64,000 nucleotides of DNA, from positions 11,282,729 through 11,346,728 of the forward strand of contig CM055885.1 of assembly GCA_029582165.1 (NCBI GenBank), read 5' to 3'. This stretch comes from Portulaca oleracea (lineage: Eukaryota; Streptophyta; Magnoliopsida; Caryophyllales; Portulacaceae). The notes under the pieces were generated by a model, which saw only the letters and a list, made by a program, of their open reading frames with translations, made no database searches and was not told the origin of the DNA. The position numbers and the translations under genes are program-made. Numbering within the stretch: the first letter of the stretch is position 1; each line of letters begins with the position of its first letter. Positions 1 to 9,829 of this stretch are shown piece by piece.

Positions 1-58
1 TTGTAATACGTATTGAGAAGACCCAAATGATCAAAAGAACTTTCATGTACTTCCATGA

Positions 59-1129
59 TTAAGAAGTCACGAATTCCACTCCTTGGAATACACAATTGAT
101 TCCCTTTGAAAAGAAATCCATGATTAATATGAAAAAGGGTTGTTGATGATGCTTCTCACATACCTTGAGTACTTCTTTAAAATCATCATCATCTTCATAT
201 AACTCCTTGATATATTCAAGCTCAAGTAATCTTGAATCAAACAAGTATCTTCCCATTAGAAAACCTTCTTTAGTCAAAGGACTTGCTTCCTCCAAGTGAC
301 TTGATTTTGTGAGCAGAATCAAGTACTTCATCTCAAAGCATAATGATGGTATGATCTCCTCAAATATGGATGAAAGTATGGACCCTTCTTGAATAGTTCC
401 TTCTTTCCTTTTGTCCACTTGAATTACTCCATTTGATGAGGTATGTTGAGATAGCTCATTCTTGGACGAGAGGTAAGGACAATTCTCCAAGTACTTCTCC
501 AATTCTCCTTGTGGCTCCTCATGCTTCGTCATGATCAAGACTAACTCCAAAGGATTTACATACTCCTTTCTACTTCTACTACATACAAAAATGTTATCAA
601 AGTATACAAATACAATCTCTTTACATTGCAATGGTACATACTCTTTCAAAATATGTTGTATACTATGAGAATCAAAGCCGTTGATGTAGTTATCCATGAA
701 TTGCGCTTGATCCTTTGCATAGACCATTCGGTGATGAATCATAGGATTTGGTGGCAGCCTTTGATGCATGATACTCCTATCATACAACTTTGATTCTTCC
801 AACAAAATATAACTAGAATCCATAGAAGTAATATTACAATATAATGAATTTTTGCAAATCTTGTAAAAAGCAAGACTTACTAAACTTCTTGGATCAATAT
901 GAAGATCATTGCCATGGTGTGAATAGCTCTTCATTTGCAATTCTTGGACATTTGTTGTAGCGAGACTAATATCTTGGTCAAGATCAATGTCAACGTCAAT
1001 GATGGCACAACTTTCTCCTTCTTGGATCAATGAACACATTTTATCACGTAGCTCTTCTCCATTCAATTCTTCTACTTCCTCTACCTCAAGATCCTCCTCT
1101 ATGTGTACCTCATTTACTTCGTTAGCCAT
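59..1129 (-). pseudogene. Collapsed pol remnant of element B in one open 356-aa frame
   Basis: The frame opens with an acidic Glu-rich segment. It then shows remnants in normal pol order: a degenerate protease end (LYDRSIMH, compare LYDRSV.H in intact elements), a degenerate RT catalytic area (VYFDNIFVCSR; the YFDD second Asp is Asn) and a post-RNase H segment (LLELEYIKELYEDDDDFKEV). The intervening protein is missing, so internal deletions have removed most RT and all integrase, yet the frame stays open for 356 codons. No polymerase activity is expected. It may be decay that happens to stay open, or a non-autonomous family with a retained ORF. Confidence 0.55.
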
Positions 1130-1192
1130 GCTACTACATACTTCTTGAACTTGCTCATTTTCAACAAAAACATCACATTCGGCAAATTCAAC

Positions 1193-2224
1193 TTATTCTT
1201 TCACGCCTTCCTCCTCATACAATGGGTTGTCATATACTCGAAACTCATCATTATTCTCCTCATACAATGGATTGTCATACACTTTAAACTCATCTTTAGG
1301 CACGCTACATACTACATTAACTTCCTCATTCATGCCAAGGTTATCACATACTTCTTGAACATCCTCATACACGTCAAATACATCAAATACAACACTTTCA
1401 ATTTCTGGTTGCATGCTTAATGATGTTTGATAATCAACCAAAGATAATTTTTTCTCCTTAGGACATGCACTTTCAACATGATCAAAACTTCGGCAACATA
1501 GACATGTACTTGTGACAATGGGAGTGGGAAGGTTTATAGGCTGTTTTGAGGAGCTTTGGATAGTAGGTGTGGGGAGGTTTAGGGGATGTTTTGTGGAGTG
1601 ATGGGCAATAGGTTGTAGGGGCTGATTTTGTGGAGCTTTTGTGTTTGGTTGTTTTGTGGGGAATTGGGGTCTTTGTTGTATATGGGTTTTATCCCAAAGT
1701 TCTTTACTCTTTACTTGTATTTCAACATCAAGAGCTAAAGAACTTAACTCCTCCAAGTTTGTGTAAGATTGATATACAACAACACGCCAAATGTAATCAT
1801 TAAGACCAAGAGTGTAACATACCAAAACGTGTGGATCATCCTCCTTAAGGCCATACTTCCGTAGTTGCCGTCTGAATTCTATGGTATATTCAACCACGTC
1901 TTTGCTCCCTTGCTCCATTCTTTCAAGTTTGTTGATGTTGTCTCTTTTGTGATTGAATGACAAGAACTCTTCTTGAACATTATATCAATTCTTCTTGCTG
2001 GAACGTTTACTCCATTCATAAGATGCTTCATATTCAACTTCATATGGGTAAACCTTACGTGAACAAGCGCTTCTTGATCCTCCCTTTTGAAGGATCCCAA
2101 ATACTTCCATTTGTTTGGTAAGATCATCAATTTGTTGCTCCAAGCGTTTCAATTCACCTGGTGAATTCATGAAAAGATCTTTTGCAAGGCATAGAATATG
2201 AATCTTGATGAAGAAAGACTTCAA
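1193..2224 (-). pseudogene. gag polyprotein of element B, broken into two frames
   Basis: Two overlapping minus-strand frames (1985-2224 and 1193-1963) give a gag-like product. The longer one begins with the usual gag stretch around MEQGSKDVVEYTIEFRR and has a C-x2-C-x4-H-x4-C zinc knuckle (CLCCRSFDHVESAC) near residue 155, the nucleocapsid RNA-binding motif. The C-terminus carries two copies of an acidic motif, VYDNPLYEE. The frames are offset near 1965-1985, so a frameshift separates the N-terminal part from the body. The proline/threonine-rich linker before the knuckle is typical of a retroelement gag. It is unlikely to be a host gene because PBS and LTR follow directly. Confidence 0.7.
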
Positions 2225-2441
2225 GCAAGACTCACGGTTTAGTGGGGGGATGTAGGGGACGAAATGGGGAATGTGTTTAGGCTAGGTTTGAGTTTGGTTT
2301 AAGGTTCTTTGTGGAGTTTATGGTTCTTTATGAGTTCTTGATGAGTTCTTGGAAGAACTTATGGGCGGCGTGAGAATGGTGGGATGTATACGTGATGAAA
2401 CAAGATAAAAGATGTAAGAACTAGAGAAATCAATGCACAAA

Positions 2442-2453
2442 GCTTTGATACCA
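2442..2453 (-). promoter_or_regulatory. Primer-binding site of element B
   Basis: On the minus strand this reads TGGTATCAAAGC, one base from the common plant retroelement primer site TGGTATCAGAGC (complementary to the 3' end of initiator Met tRNA). It lies 4 bp inside the LTR, which fixes the element's orientation. Confidence 0.8.
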
Positions 2454-2457
2454 ATTT

Positions 2458-3494
2458 TGATGTATAATGGGATCAAAGATCACATTACACATGAAATGTA
2501 GAACGGATCCAGATTGATTCTCTAGGATAGGAACCATAAGAACGATGGAATGGCATGTAATTGGATGAATAATGGATGATAAACGAAAGGGTGGATGATA
2601 TGGACAAATGTAAGGATGGATTTATGAGTGTATTCTGGTTGGAATGAAGTTTGATGAAACGAAAATGCATTTGACATTCAAAGATTCAAACGAATTGATG
2701 ATTGAACTTACAATGGTGTTGAATCGATGATTTGAATGATAATGGCTTGGGATCTTCTAAGGAGATACAGATTCACCACTCCTAGAATCCTCCAACTCTT
2801 CCTATCACCATCTAAGATAGCCAATCTTAGAATAGAAGAAGAGATTCAAAAGACTCTCCCTCAAGAGAACCAATTCTAGCACACAAGCTAGAGGGAAAAC
2901 ACAATGTGTTTAAATTTGATTTGTATTTGATATGAGATGTAATGAATGACTACAATGGCACCCTAGGGGGTCTATTTATACTACTCTAGGACCCCTTGGA
3001 CGTGTACCTAGGGTTCAAGAAACCAAGAATCAACTATTACATCATATATCCTATTTATGACATCATAAACTCTAAAATACAACTCTAGAAAGAAATTGCT
3101 ATAACTCCTTCAATACTTGTCCGTTTTCAATGATTCAAAAACTATTGGAAAGCTTATTGAAAGAGCTCCAATCTGTCTTTTGATGATTTCCTCAATAGAC
3201 GTATGGATCTGGAATTATAGAGCAAAATATCAAACTCTACTTGATGGAGTCTTTTGCTGCCGTGAGAGATGACTTCTCAATAAGGACTTGAGAATGTTTT
3301 AAGCTCATTTGATGTCCTCCAAATGTGAGAGTAACTCCATATAAGCTTTGAAGTGTGAGGACTAAGCTTAGAGTACCTTCAAGGTCCTTTACGCCTTCTA
3401 CCTTGATAAACCCAAGACGACATTTGTAGCTTCAAACTGGATTAAGGTCCTTGTAGCTAGACCTTGATGTATATAGCTAGGCAAATATACATCA
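2458..3494 (-). repeat. 5' LTR of element B
   Basis: The 1037-bp segment starts TGATGTATA and ends TATACATCA, a perfect 9-bp inverted terminal repeat in the TG...CA form of LTRs. A TATAAATAGA box on the minus strand (2971-2980) is a plausible U3 promoter. A near-perfect initiator-Met-type primer site follows its inner edge after 4 bp. Confidence 0.85.
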
Positions 3495-4740
3495 CGTCTT
3501 CTATCTTGTTTTTGAGGGACCAACACTTTTCAGTGTCGTGACCCCGGTAGCAATGGTAACGGTAGAATTGGTTGGGATCCCAATTCTTTCCATTAACCTC
3601 CATTCACCGTTTGGCAAGGGCAACACCAAGATACCTTTCTTGACCAACCTGTCGAGAGTTTGAGTGTAAGGCACATCCAGAGGTGTGTAAGTCTCATGCA
3701 TCGGCACGAAAGGACGTCGTTGGATGGAATTAGTCTCAACAATTTTAGGAGGGTGGCTAGGTGCACTAGTGGCCCTCCTGTTGGAGCTAGATTCTTTCCA
3801 ACCGAGTGTCGCAGTAGCTTTGTTGTTGTTCATAACCTCTAGTTGGACACAAATGTCTTTAAGGTAATCAAAATCCTTAATGACATAGTATCCCAAATGA
3901 CGGGATAGACTGCTCTTAAGACATAGCTTGAAAGTAGTCAGTTGCAGGTGCAAAGGTATGGTCTCATTGATGTGAGATAACTTAGTGTGCCATCTTTCGA
4001 AATAGTCCAGGAAAGACTCGTCATCCCTTTGCTTCATGTTAGTCAGGTCATCCACAGTCGCTTGCTTCTTTTGGATGCAGCTGTAATGGTTGATGAAAGC
4101 CTTAAACAGTGCACTATAATCAGCCTTGATTTGGGGTGACAAGGCATGATACCACACTTTGGCTTCCCCATCTAGGGTGGATGGGAAGACTGTGGAGTAT
4201 AAGCCTACGTAAATTCGGTTGAGTGGTGTCAACCGTATGAATTCTTCGATATGGTGAGTTGGATTCTTAGATGGTCTGAATTTAATGTTGGGCACCTCAA
4301 TCTTATCAGCAATATTCAGAATAGGCTGAGTGGGCAAGGGCACATCCGTATATTTGTCAGCAAAGGTTGACACAGTGCTCATCATCTTGGTGAGGCTCTC
4401 CAACATCTACTCTAAGGCCTTAACAGTTGGATCCTCAATGGGTTTAGGAGCTCTTGAGACTGATTTAGATTTCCCCTTGAATGACTCGGATCCCCCTGAC
4501 TCTCCTACTGTTGGCGTTTTGATGAGCTCAGGTTCAAATTCTTACCCACTGACCTCATCATCATCTCCTTCAGTGTTTAGGCCTAGCTTTTCATTGATCT
4601 TTATGATGGCTTGCAGCATACCATCCTCACCTATTGTTGTTCATGGAACCTCCTCCCAATCTTCTGCTCTTTTTCCAGAGAATTTGCGAAGACTAGACCC
4701 TACATCTTGGTGTATAACTCCTCCAGCTATTTCGTGATGT
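3495..4740 (-). pseudogene. gag of Ty3/gypsy element A, interrupted by element B
   Basis: The main frame (3501-4406, 301 aa) has the retrotransposon gag core: a GEAKVWYHAL segment, then LFKAFINHYS and a region around DESFLDYFERWHTKL. Near 3590 the frame is lost. In another minus frame, 3495-3590 encodes a CCHC-like knuckle (RYHCYRGHDTEKCWSLK), so a frameshift separates core and knuckle. The coding sequence ends abruptly at 3495 where the LTR of element B begins. Upstream (4407-4740) a degenerate frame still reads MLQAIIKINEKLGLNTEGDD with stops, probably gag N-terminus. The lineage resembles Tat/Ogre-type gags, but I could not compare sequences. Confidence 0.7.
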
Positions 4741-6266
4741 TAGCCTCGATACTCTGGACGGGAATTTCCTGAAATCGTTCCTCAGCCACAATGCAGTCTT
4801 GAACAGCGAACGGATCATAGCGCGGATTTGGAACTAGTCGATCGGTGTGCGGATCTCTAATGCAGGCTCGGAGTCGATCTCCAATTGTGCTGCATGGAAA
4901 TCAGTTAGCAACTCGATGATTAACTCTGACACTTACTACCGAATGCATGCATGTCTTAATAGAATTATATGAGACCCTAACAGACTCGACATCTTCATGC
5001 TGATATTCAAATGACTCACCCACTTCTTGGGAGTACATGACCTAGCACTATATGGGCCTAACAACACCTTTTACAACACAAGCATTACAAAGGGCCGAAT
5101 AAATCCCACATAGCGAATCGACACAAGTTATAAGCGCAATCGAGTGTTTCTCAATTCGAATGGGCCTAAACCACTGGCCTACCATTTTAAGGAGAATTCG
5201 TCACGTGAACTGATAAACTCGTACAACTCAAGCTAAAATGGCTATTATGTGCACTAGAATAACGCTCTACACTCCGACAATCTAACACACTCTTTTTTTT
5301 GTTTTTTTCGTTGTGACCGGACACTTATTTACTTTAACTCAAGGAAAGTGAATGTTGTAAAGGACCAAATAAAGCATCAATAGGCGAGTTATAACTAATT
5401 TATGGATTTAATTGCCAAATCCAATATGGTTGGGCCTAGCAGCAGGCCGGCCGTAGGTGAGATGGATTCATAAATTAATTCAATAAATTAATTTACTCCA
5501 CCTAGTGACTATTACGCGGTCTAAAACATTGTTCACAAACTTTGTTAGACTTTAATAAGGTTTTGGACCCTGGTTAAGAGAGCATTATAAAGGGTCAGGT
5601 AGAATCATAAAAGGCGAGCGGAGTTCATTTTATGGACTAGGATAATTACCCCTTAGACATAAATGGATCCAATCACTAGGTTAACTATAATATTTAAGGT
5701 TAATTAGCCTGGTTCATAAGCATGTCTCTTCTCAGCCCAATGAGTCCTACATAAGCTAGAACAACACCCCTAAACTAGGGTTGACTCTTCACACACTAAA
5801 GGAAGCACATATTCACATAGCATACAACATGGAAGGGCATCCTAAACCGAGGTTCTATATTCATGGATTACTAAGTTTGGGATTAGATGAGGTACCAGAT
5901 GTTCTCGCCTCAGTGCAACTCACCTATATAAGATTTATAGGTAAAATGTGTGAGGTGTTGCTCGTCGGACTTCAAGGAAACCTTGGAGTATAACATGGGT
6001 GAGAGGAGAGATCAAATGCTTGGCGATGTAGAGTACATCACACAAGTAGTGGTCACCTGCTCTCGGGATAAATCCTAGGTTAAGCCTACCATCGTTTTTA
6101 TGCTCCCTCGTCAAAAGACCCGGGAGTATCCCGGTACGCAAAATTCCTGAAGAATAATGAAATTACAAAATCAGTCAACTTTCTCCCTTTTACAATTTTC
6201 AAATCAACTCAAGTTTTTCGAATTTTACCTTCTTTTAAGTTTAAGTTCTCAATGGATTCGCTAATC
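4741..6266. other. Probable untranslated leader of element A; no gene seen
   Basis: Between the gag remnant and the LTR lies 1.5 kb without credible coding sequence. The ORF at 5781-5993 has no recognisable domain. Just inside the LTR, 6247-6266 on the minus strand resembles a decayed primer site of the TGGCGACTCCGCTGGGG type, with most differences being C-to-T or G-to-A transitions. A long leader is normal for Tat-lineage elements. Confidence 0.4.
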
Positions 6267-6483
6267 TGTAGGACCCCGGAAAAAAAAAAAATCTCCGCCA
6301 GGGAATCGGTTTTAGAGTGTGCTACTTAAATTGGGAGCCGACTAAGGTTGCTTAATCCTTAAATAAGGATATTTTATAAAGCACTTTTGAGAAAAGAGGC
6401 TTTTTGTTCATTTAAGGACCCATTTTTATTATTAACATACTTCCAAACCCGAGCCAAAGAAAGGCATATTGGCCACTAGGACG

Positions 6484-6509
6484 TGCCATAGGCCGCAGGG
6501 CCTATGGCA
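6484..6509. repeat. Hairpin palindrome 1 (11-bp arms, 4-nt loop)
   Basis: TGCCATAGGCC, loop GCAG, GGCCTATGGCA: a perfect 11-bp stem. First of six related palindromes in this LTR. Confidence 0.85.
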
Positions 6510-6555
6510 GGACCACCCCTGGGCCTACATGTCTTTGGCCCATAGAAAATGGGTA

Positions 6556-6591
6556 GAATTCAGCGTAGGCCGTAGGGCCTATGCTGAATTC
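6556..6591. repeat. Hairpin palindrome 2 (16-bp arms, 4-nt loop)
   Basis: GAATTCAGCGTAGGCC, loop GTAG, GGCCTATGCTGAATTC. The arms pair over 16 positions with one mismatch, which would be a G-T wobble in RNA of one polarity. Confidence 0.85.
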
Positions 6592-7351
6592 CATGCCATT
6601 TTTCTTTGGGCTAGCCTCGAGTAGGAATGTGAAGAAATTATTAAGTCATCTCTAAAATATTTAATGCAACAAATGCGTATGTTAAGTAATAAAAAAAGGT
6701 TATAAAAGAAGAGTCGCCAGCCGATTTAAGGAAATCAACAAATCAAAAGAAAAGGAAGACTCTAGTCTATGAACCTGAATTTTGAGCTCGGGGGTAAGGT
6801 TACGAATTCGAGAACTAGAGAATTCTCGAATCCGCCTGTTTGAAAACATACTCTACTGAAATCGAACTTGAAATGAAAGAGAGTAGGGAGAAGTTTAAAA
6901 GAATTTGCAATAGTACATTCAGAAAATGCAAAAAAAGAATACAATGTTTTACAAAAGATGTACAAGTAAGGCTTTCAAGAATAAATTACATGATTAGGCA
7001 TAATAATAAAGATGAGTAAACCTTGTTTATTTGCAAGTGCGATGGAAGGAAAGTCGGTCCCTTGTGACGATGACTTGAATATGGCGCTAGCTTGAAATTT
7101 TATGGAGATGGAATGAGTGGTGTTTGAGGGTGATGAAAGGTGAAGTTTATGGAGAGTGTGGATGGTAGAATGTTGATAGTGGAAGATATAAGTTTGATTA
7201 GAGAGATGGAGTATGATGAAAGATGATTGTTGATGAGAACTGTTGGTGATATGAGTGAGAAGGGATGAGGCGATATTTTTAGGTGAGGTGAAGGGAATGA
7301 GGATGGAAGGATGGGGAGGCATGATCTAAGGATCATGCCCTTAATGGCATA

Positions 7352-7375
7352 ATCGTAGGCCCAACGGCCTATGAT
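7352..7375. repeat. Hairpin palindrome 3
   Basis: ATCGTAGGCC, loop CAAC, GGCCTATGAT: ten-bp arms with one transition mismatch at the same stem position as palindrome 2. Confidence 0.75.
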
Positions 7376-7462
7376 AGGATCAAAGGTCAAAGTCAATCAC
7401 AAATTGGTTGTGATCATGGGATGGCGGAGGGAAAATTCTTACGCCAAAATCAAATTATATTG

Positions 7463-7482
7463 CATAGGCCCTGTGGCCTATG
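7463..7482. repeat. Hairpin palindrome 4
   Basis: CATAGGCC, loop CTGT, GGCCTATG: perfect eight-bp arms. Confidence 0.75.
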
Positions 7483-7537
7483 GCATTCAAAGGCAGGGAT
7501 TGATAACGTGGCAACTGGCAGCGGGCCTCTTCTCTCT

Positions 7538-7559
7538 GCGTAGGCCCTGTGGCCTACGC
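7538..7559. repeat. Hairpin palindrome 5
   Basis: GCGTAGGCC, loop CTGT, GGCCTACGC: perfect nine-bp arms. Palindrome 4 has CATAGG where this has CGTAGG, so both arms have changed together. Confidence 0.8.
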
Positions 7560-7605
7560 TAGCTGTTTTGGGCCTGGTTCGCCTTTTGGGCCTAGAATTA
7601 TGGCA

Positions 7606-7627
7606 GCATAGGCCCAGTGGCCCATGC
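7606..7627. repeat. Hairpin palindrome 6
   Basis: GCATAGGCC, loop CAGT, GGCCCATGC: nine-bp arms with one mismatch. Just outside lie ATGGCA and TGCCAT, so symmetry extends beyond the core. Confidence 0.7.
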
Positions 7628-8446
7628 CATTTTCTAGCGGGCTGGGTCGCGTGATTCTTATGTTGGCCAAGGTCCATGGGCCTTGGTGTAATGTTTTGAG
7701 CCCGATTCTTTTGAGCGGAATTAGTCGGTGCAAAACCTGGTGTCTACTGGTAGTGAATGTGAGTGTCTTCTTTATGGTTAATTATTGTTTAATCCATTCC
7801 ATCAACTTGGTGAAGATCATTTGAGGTTCAAGTGTTGTTGGTGAGTTTGCTTTATGCATCATTTAAATCCCCGAGTTCAGCCTTGGTGAGTTGTTCTTTA
7901 TATACTAAACATACTTTACTTATTTGCTTTGTTGATTAGTTTGTTGAATCAAAAATCATACAAAATAGTGGTGTTATTGTGTTGATGGGTTCTATACTTG
8001 GACAGTGTTGAGTTTTTGGAGGATATTATGATCTTAAGGCTGCAAAAAAAGTAATTTATCATTCCCAATCGATTTATGGGTCAAGAGGGATGACCAATAA
8101 AGCATCTAGAAAAGAGAAGGAAGCTTTTAAGTGGCTGAGGAATAAAGCAGAATACTTTAATCAATTTTCACTTGCTTGCTTGCTTGCTAAACAACAATTT
8201 GACAGTTGTTCTCGTGATTATAAGCATGTTTAAGCCCTTCGTTATGCATCATACTTGAATCACAAATAGTGTAAACATTATTAGGCTTTGCAAAAATCAT
8301 TTTCGGAATTTAGCAAGGTTGGATTAAGTCGTTAATCTGATTAATAACATAATCCTTGATTAAGGGCCTATCTTTCCCTATAAATAGGACCCTCATTGTT
8401 AGCATTGAGCACACGAGTTTATTAATGAAGCTGTGATCGATCAAGT

Positions 8447-9815
8447 TATTTATTTCTGTCTATTTCCTAATAGAATACATTACTTTTGTCAATGATAAGT
8501 GATGCTTGTATCTATCTAAACAAACCTGCTCTATTTTCTGTAACGCTAACATAAATTTTAAAGAAACCTAGTAGTTTCAGCAAAGGATATATTGAACAAT
8601 GAGTTTTATTTGGGCATGAAGAAACTGAACTTAGCAATTAATGTTGTCATCGATCCCCTACCTTTCCAAATTGCACCACAAATAAATCCAAGGCTTCGTG
8701 CTAGATAAGTAGTCTATTAAGCAGATTCTATATAATGAGGCTAGTAAATTGTTTTTATGACATAAAGGTACTAACATATTTAGTTTATTATTCAGTAAAA
8801 AGCAAATAGAAATGAGAAAGAATGCAAAAATAGATAGACAATACTAATCCTATTTGGTTTATGTTAAAAGAAAACAGCGCATTAAAGAGACATATGTCAC
8901 TTATAAGTGGCTCTATGAGTGAAAACAATACGCCCAATTTAAGTTGATGTTAACTGATAAGGCATGACTCACTATTTTTAATCCAGAACTGCAACTTCTA
9001 GTATGAAAATGCATTTTTTGTTAAAGAAAATTACATTCTATAATATGAAAATGCTCATTGTCTTATGCAAAAGTTGCATTGGTTTCCAGATCTGAACATG
9101 TCAATGGGTAGCTTCAAGTTCAAAGATTCTTCCCAAAAAAAAAATTGTTGTTATTAATCGGCAAGGCTAATTTTAATCAAAATTTATGACCAGTAATTCT
9201 TCATGACCCTTCATATGAACCCCTCAACTCCTCAATCACCAAGCTCCTAAATTGATAAGCAATCGAACAAGTTATTTCTTTGTACCTCTTTCCTAATAGA
9301 ATACATTATTTGTATCAGTGATGACCAATGCTTGCCATTATCCAAAGCAATTTGCTCTATTTTCTCTAAACTAACATAAACTATAAAAGAAACCAAAAAT
9401 CAATTTTAGCAAAGGATATGTTCAACAATCATTTTTATTTGGGCATGAGGAAACTGGACTTTTTAGCATATTCTAAATTGCACCACAAATAAATCCAAAT
9501 TGCACCTTTCCAAATTGCACCACACATAAATCTAAGGCTTCTTACTAGATAAGTAGCTTATTTAGCATATTCTATATAACGAGGCTAACAAATTGCTTTG
9601 TCACTTAAGGTACTAATATACAGTGTCCACTGTTCAATAAAACGCAAATAGATATGAGAAAGATTGCAAAAAATAGATAGACAAGACTAACCCTACTCGG
9701 TTCTGTGTTAAAAGAAAACAACGCATTAAAGACATTTGTGTAACTTATAAGTAGCTATATGAGCAAAAAAACGACAAGCCTAGTTTAGGTTGATGTTAAT
9801 CAATTAGGCAGTTTG
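8447..9815. repeat. Diverged direct duplication (8447-8965 and 9269-9815)
   Basis: Two blocks of about 0.5 kb, offset by about 820 bp, share long stretches in the same order. These include TTTCCTAATAGAATACATTA, AGCAAAGGATAT, TTTTTATTTGGGCATGA and a final block around AGTTGATGTTAA. Small indels and substitutions run throughout, so this is an old duplication. No coding sequence is visible in either copy. Confidence 0.65.
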
Positions 9816-9829
9816 TATATGAACAAGAT

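Larger units (their letters stand above)
1..3494 (-). mobile_element. Partial Ty3/gypsy-derived LTR element B (5' LTR, gag, pol remnants)
   Basis: The element reads right to left. Its 5' LTR is 2458-3494, then a primer-binding site at 2442-2453, a gag-like reading frame (2224-1193) and a frame of collapsed pol remnants (1129-59). The other LTR lies beyond the left edge. It sits inside the gag of another retroelement: the frame of that gag stops exactly at the LTR edge (3495). The expected 5-bp target duplication would start with CGTCT (3495-3499); its partner is outside the window. LTR ends, PBS and zinc knuckle are seen directly. The Ty3/gypsy assignment rests on the knuckle and weak protease/RT motifs. 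Confidence 0.8.
6267..7748 (-). repeat. Probable 5' LTR of element A (Tat/Ogre-like)
   Basis: The left end is TGTAGGACCCC and the right end GGTGTCTACT. In the minus direction these give the familiar plant start AGTAGACACC (canonical TGTAGACACC) and end GGGTCCTACA. The first base is mutated, so the right end is less certain. A GAGTCGCCA motif (6711-6719) lies inside. Six hairpin palindromes of the form TAGGCC-N4-GGCCTA are embedded. Orientation agrees with the gag at 3495-4740. A target duplication could not be tested because the other LTR is outside the window. Confidence 0.5.

Noticed and set aside
5880..5905. Shared phrase AGATGAGGTACCAGA at 5886 and 22071
   Set aside because: The match is only about 15 bp with no extension on either side, so chance is sufficient.
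6708..6720. GAGTCGCCA read as the primer-binding site (TGGCGACTC on the minus strand) of element A
   Set aside because: It lies inside the probable LTR and is not adjacent to a TG/CA end. The decayed site at 6247-6266 beside the LTR edge fits better.
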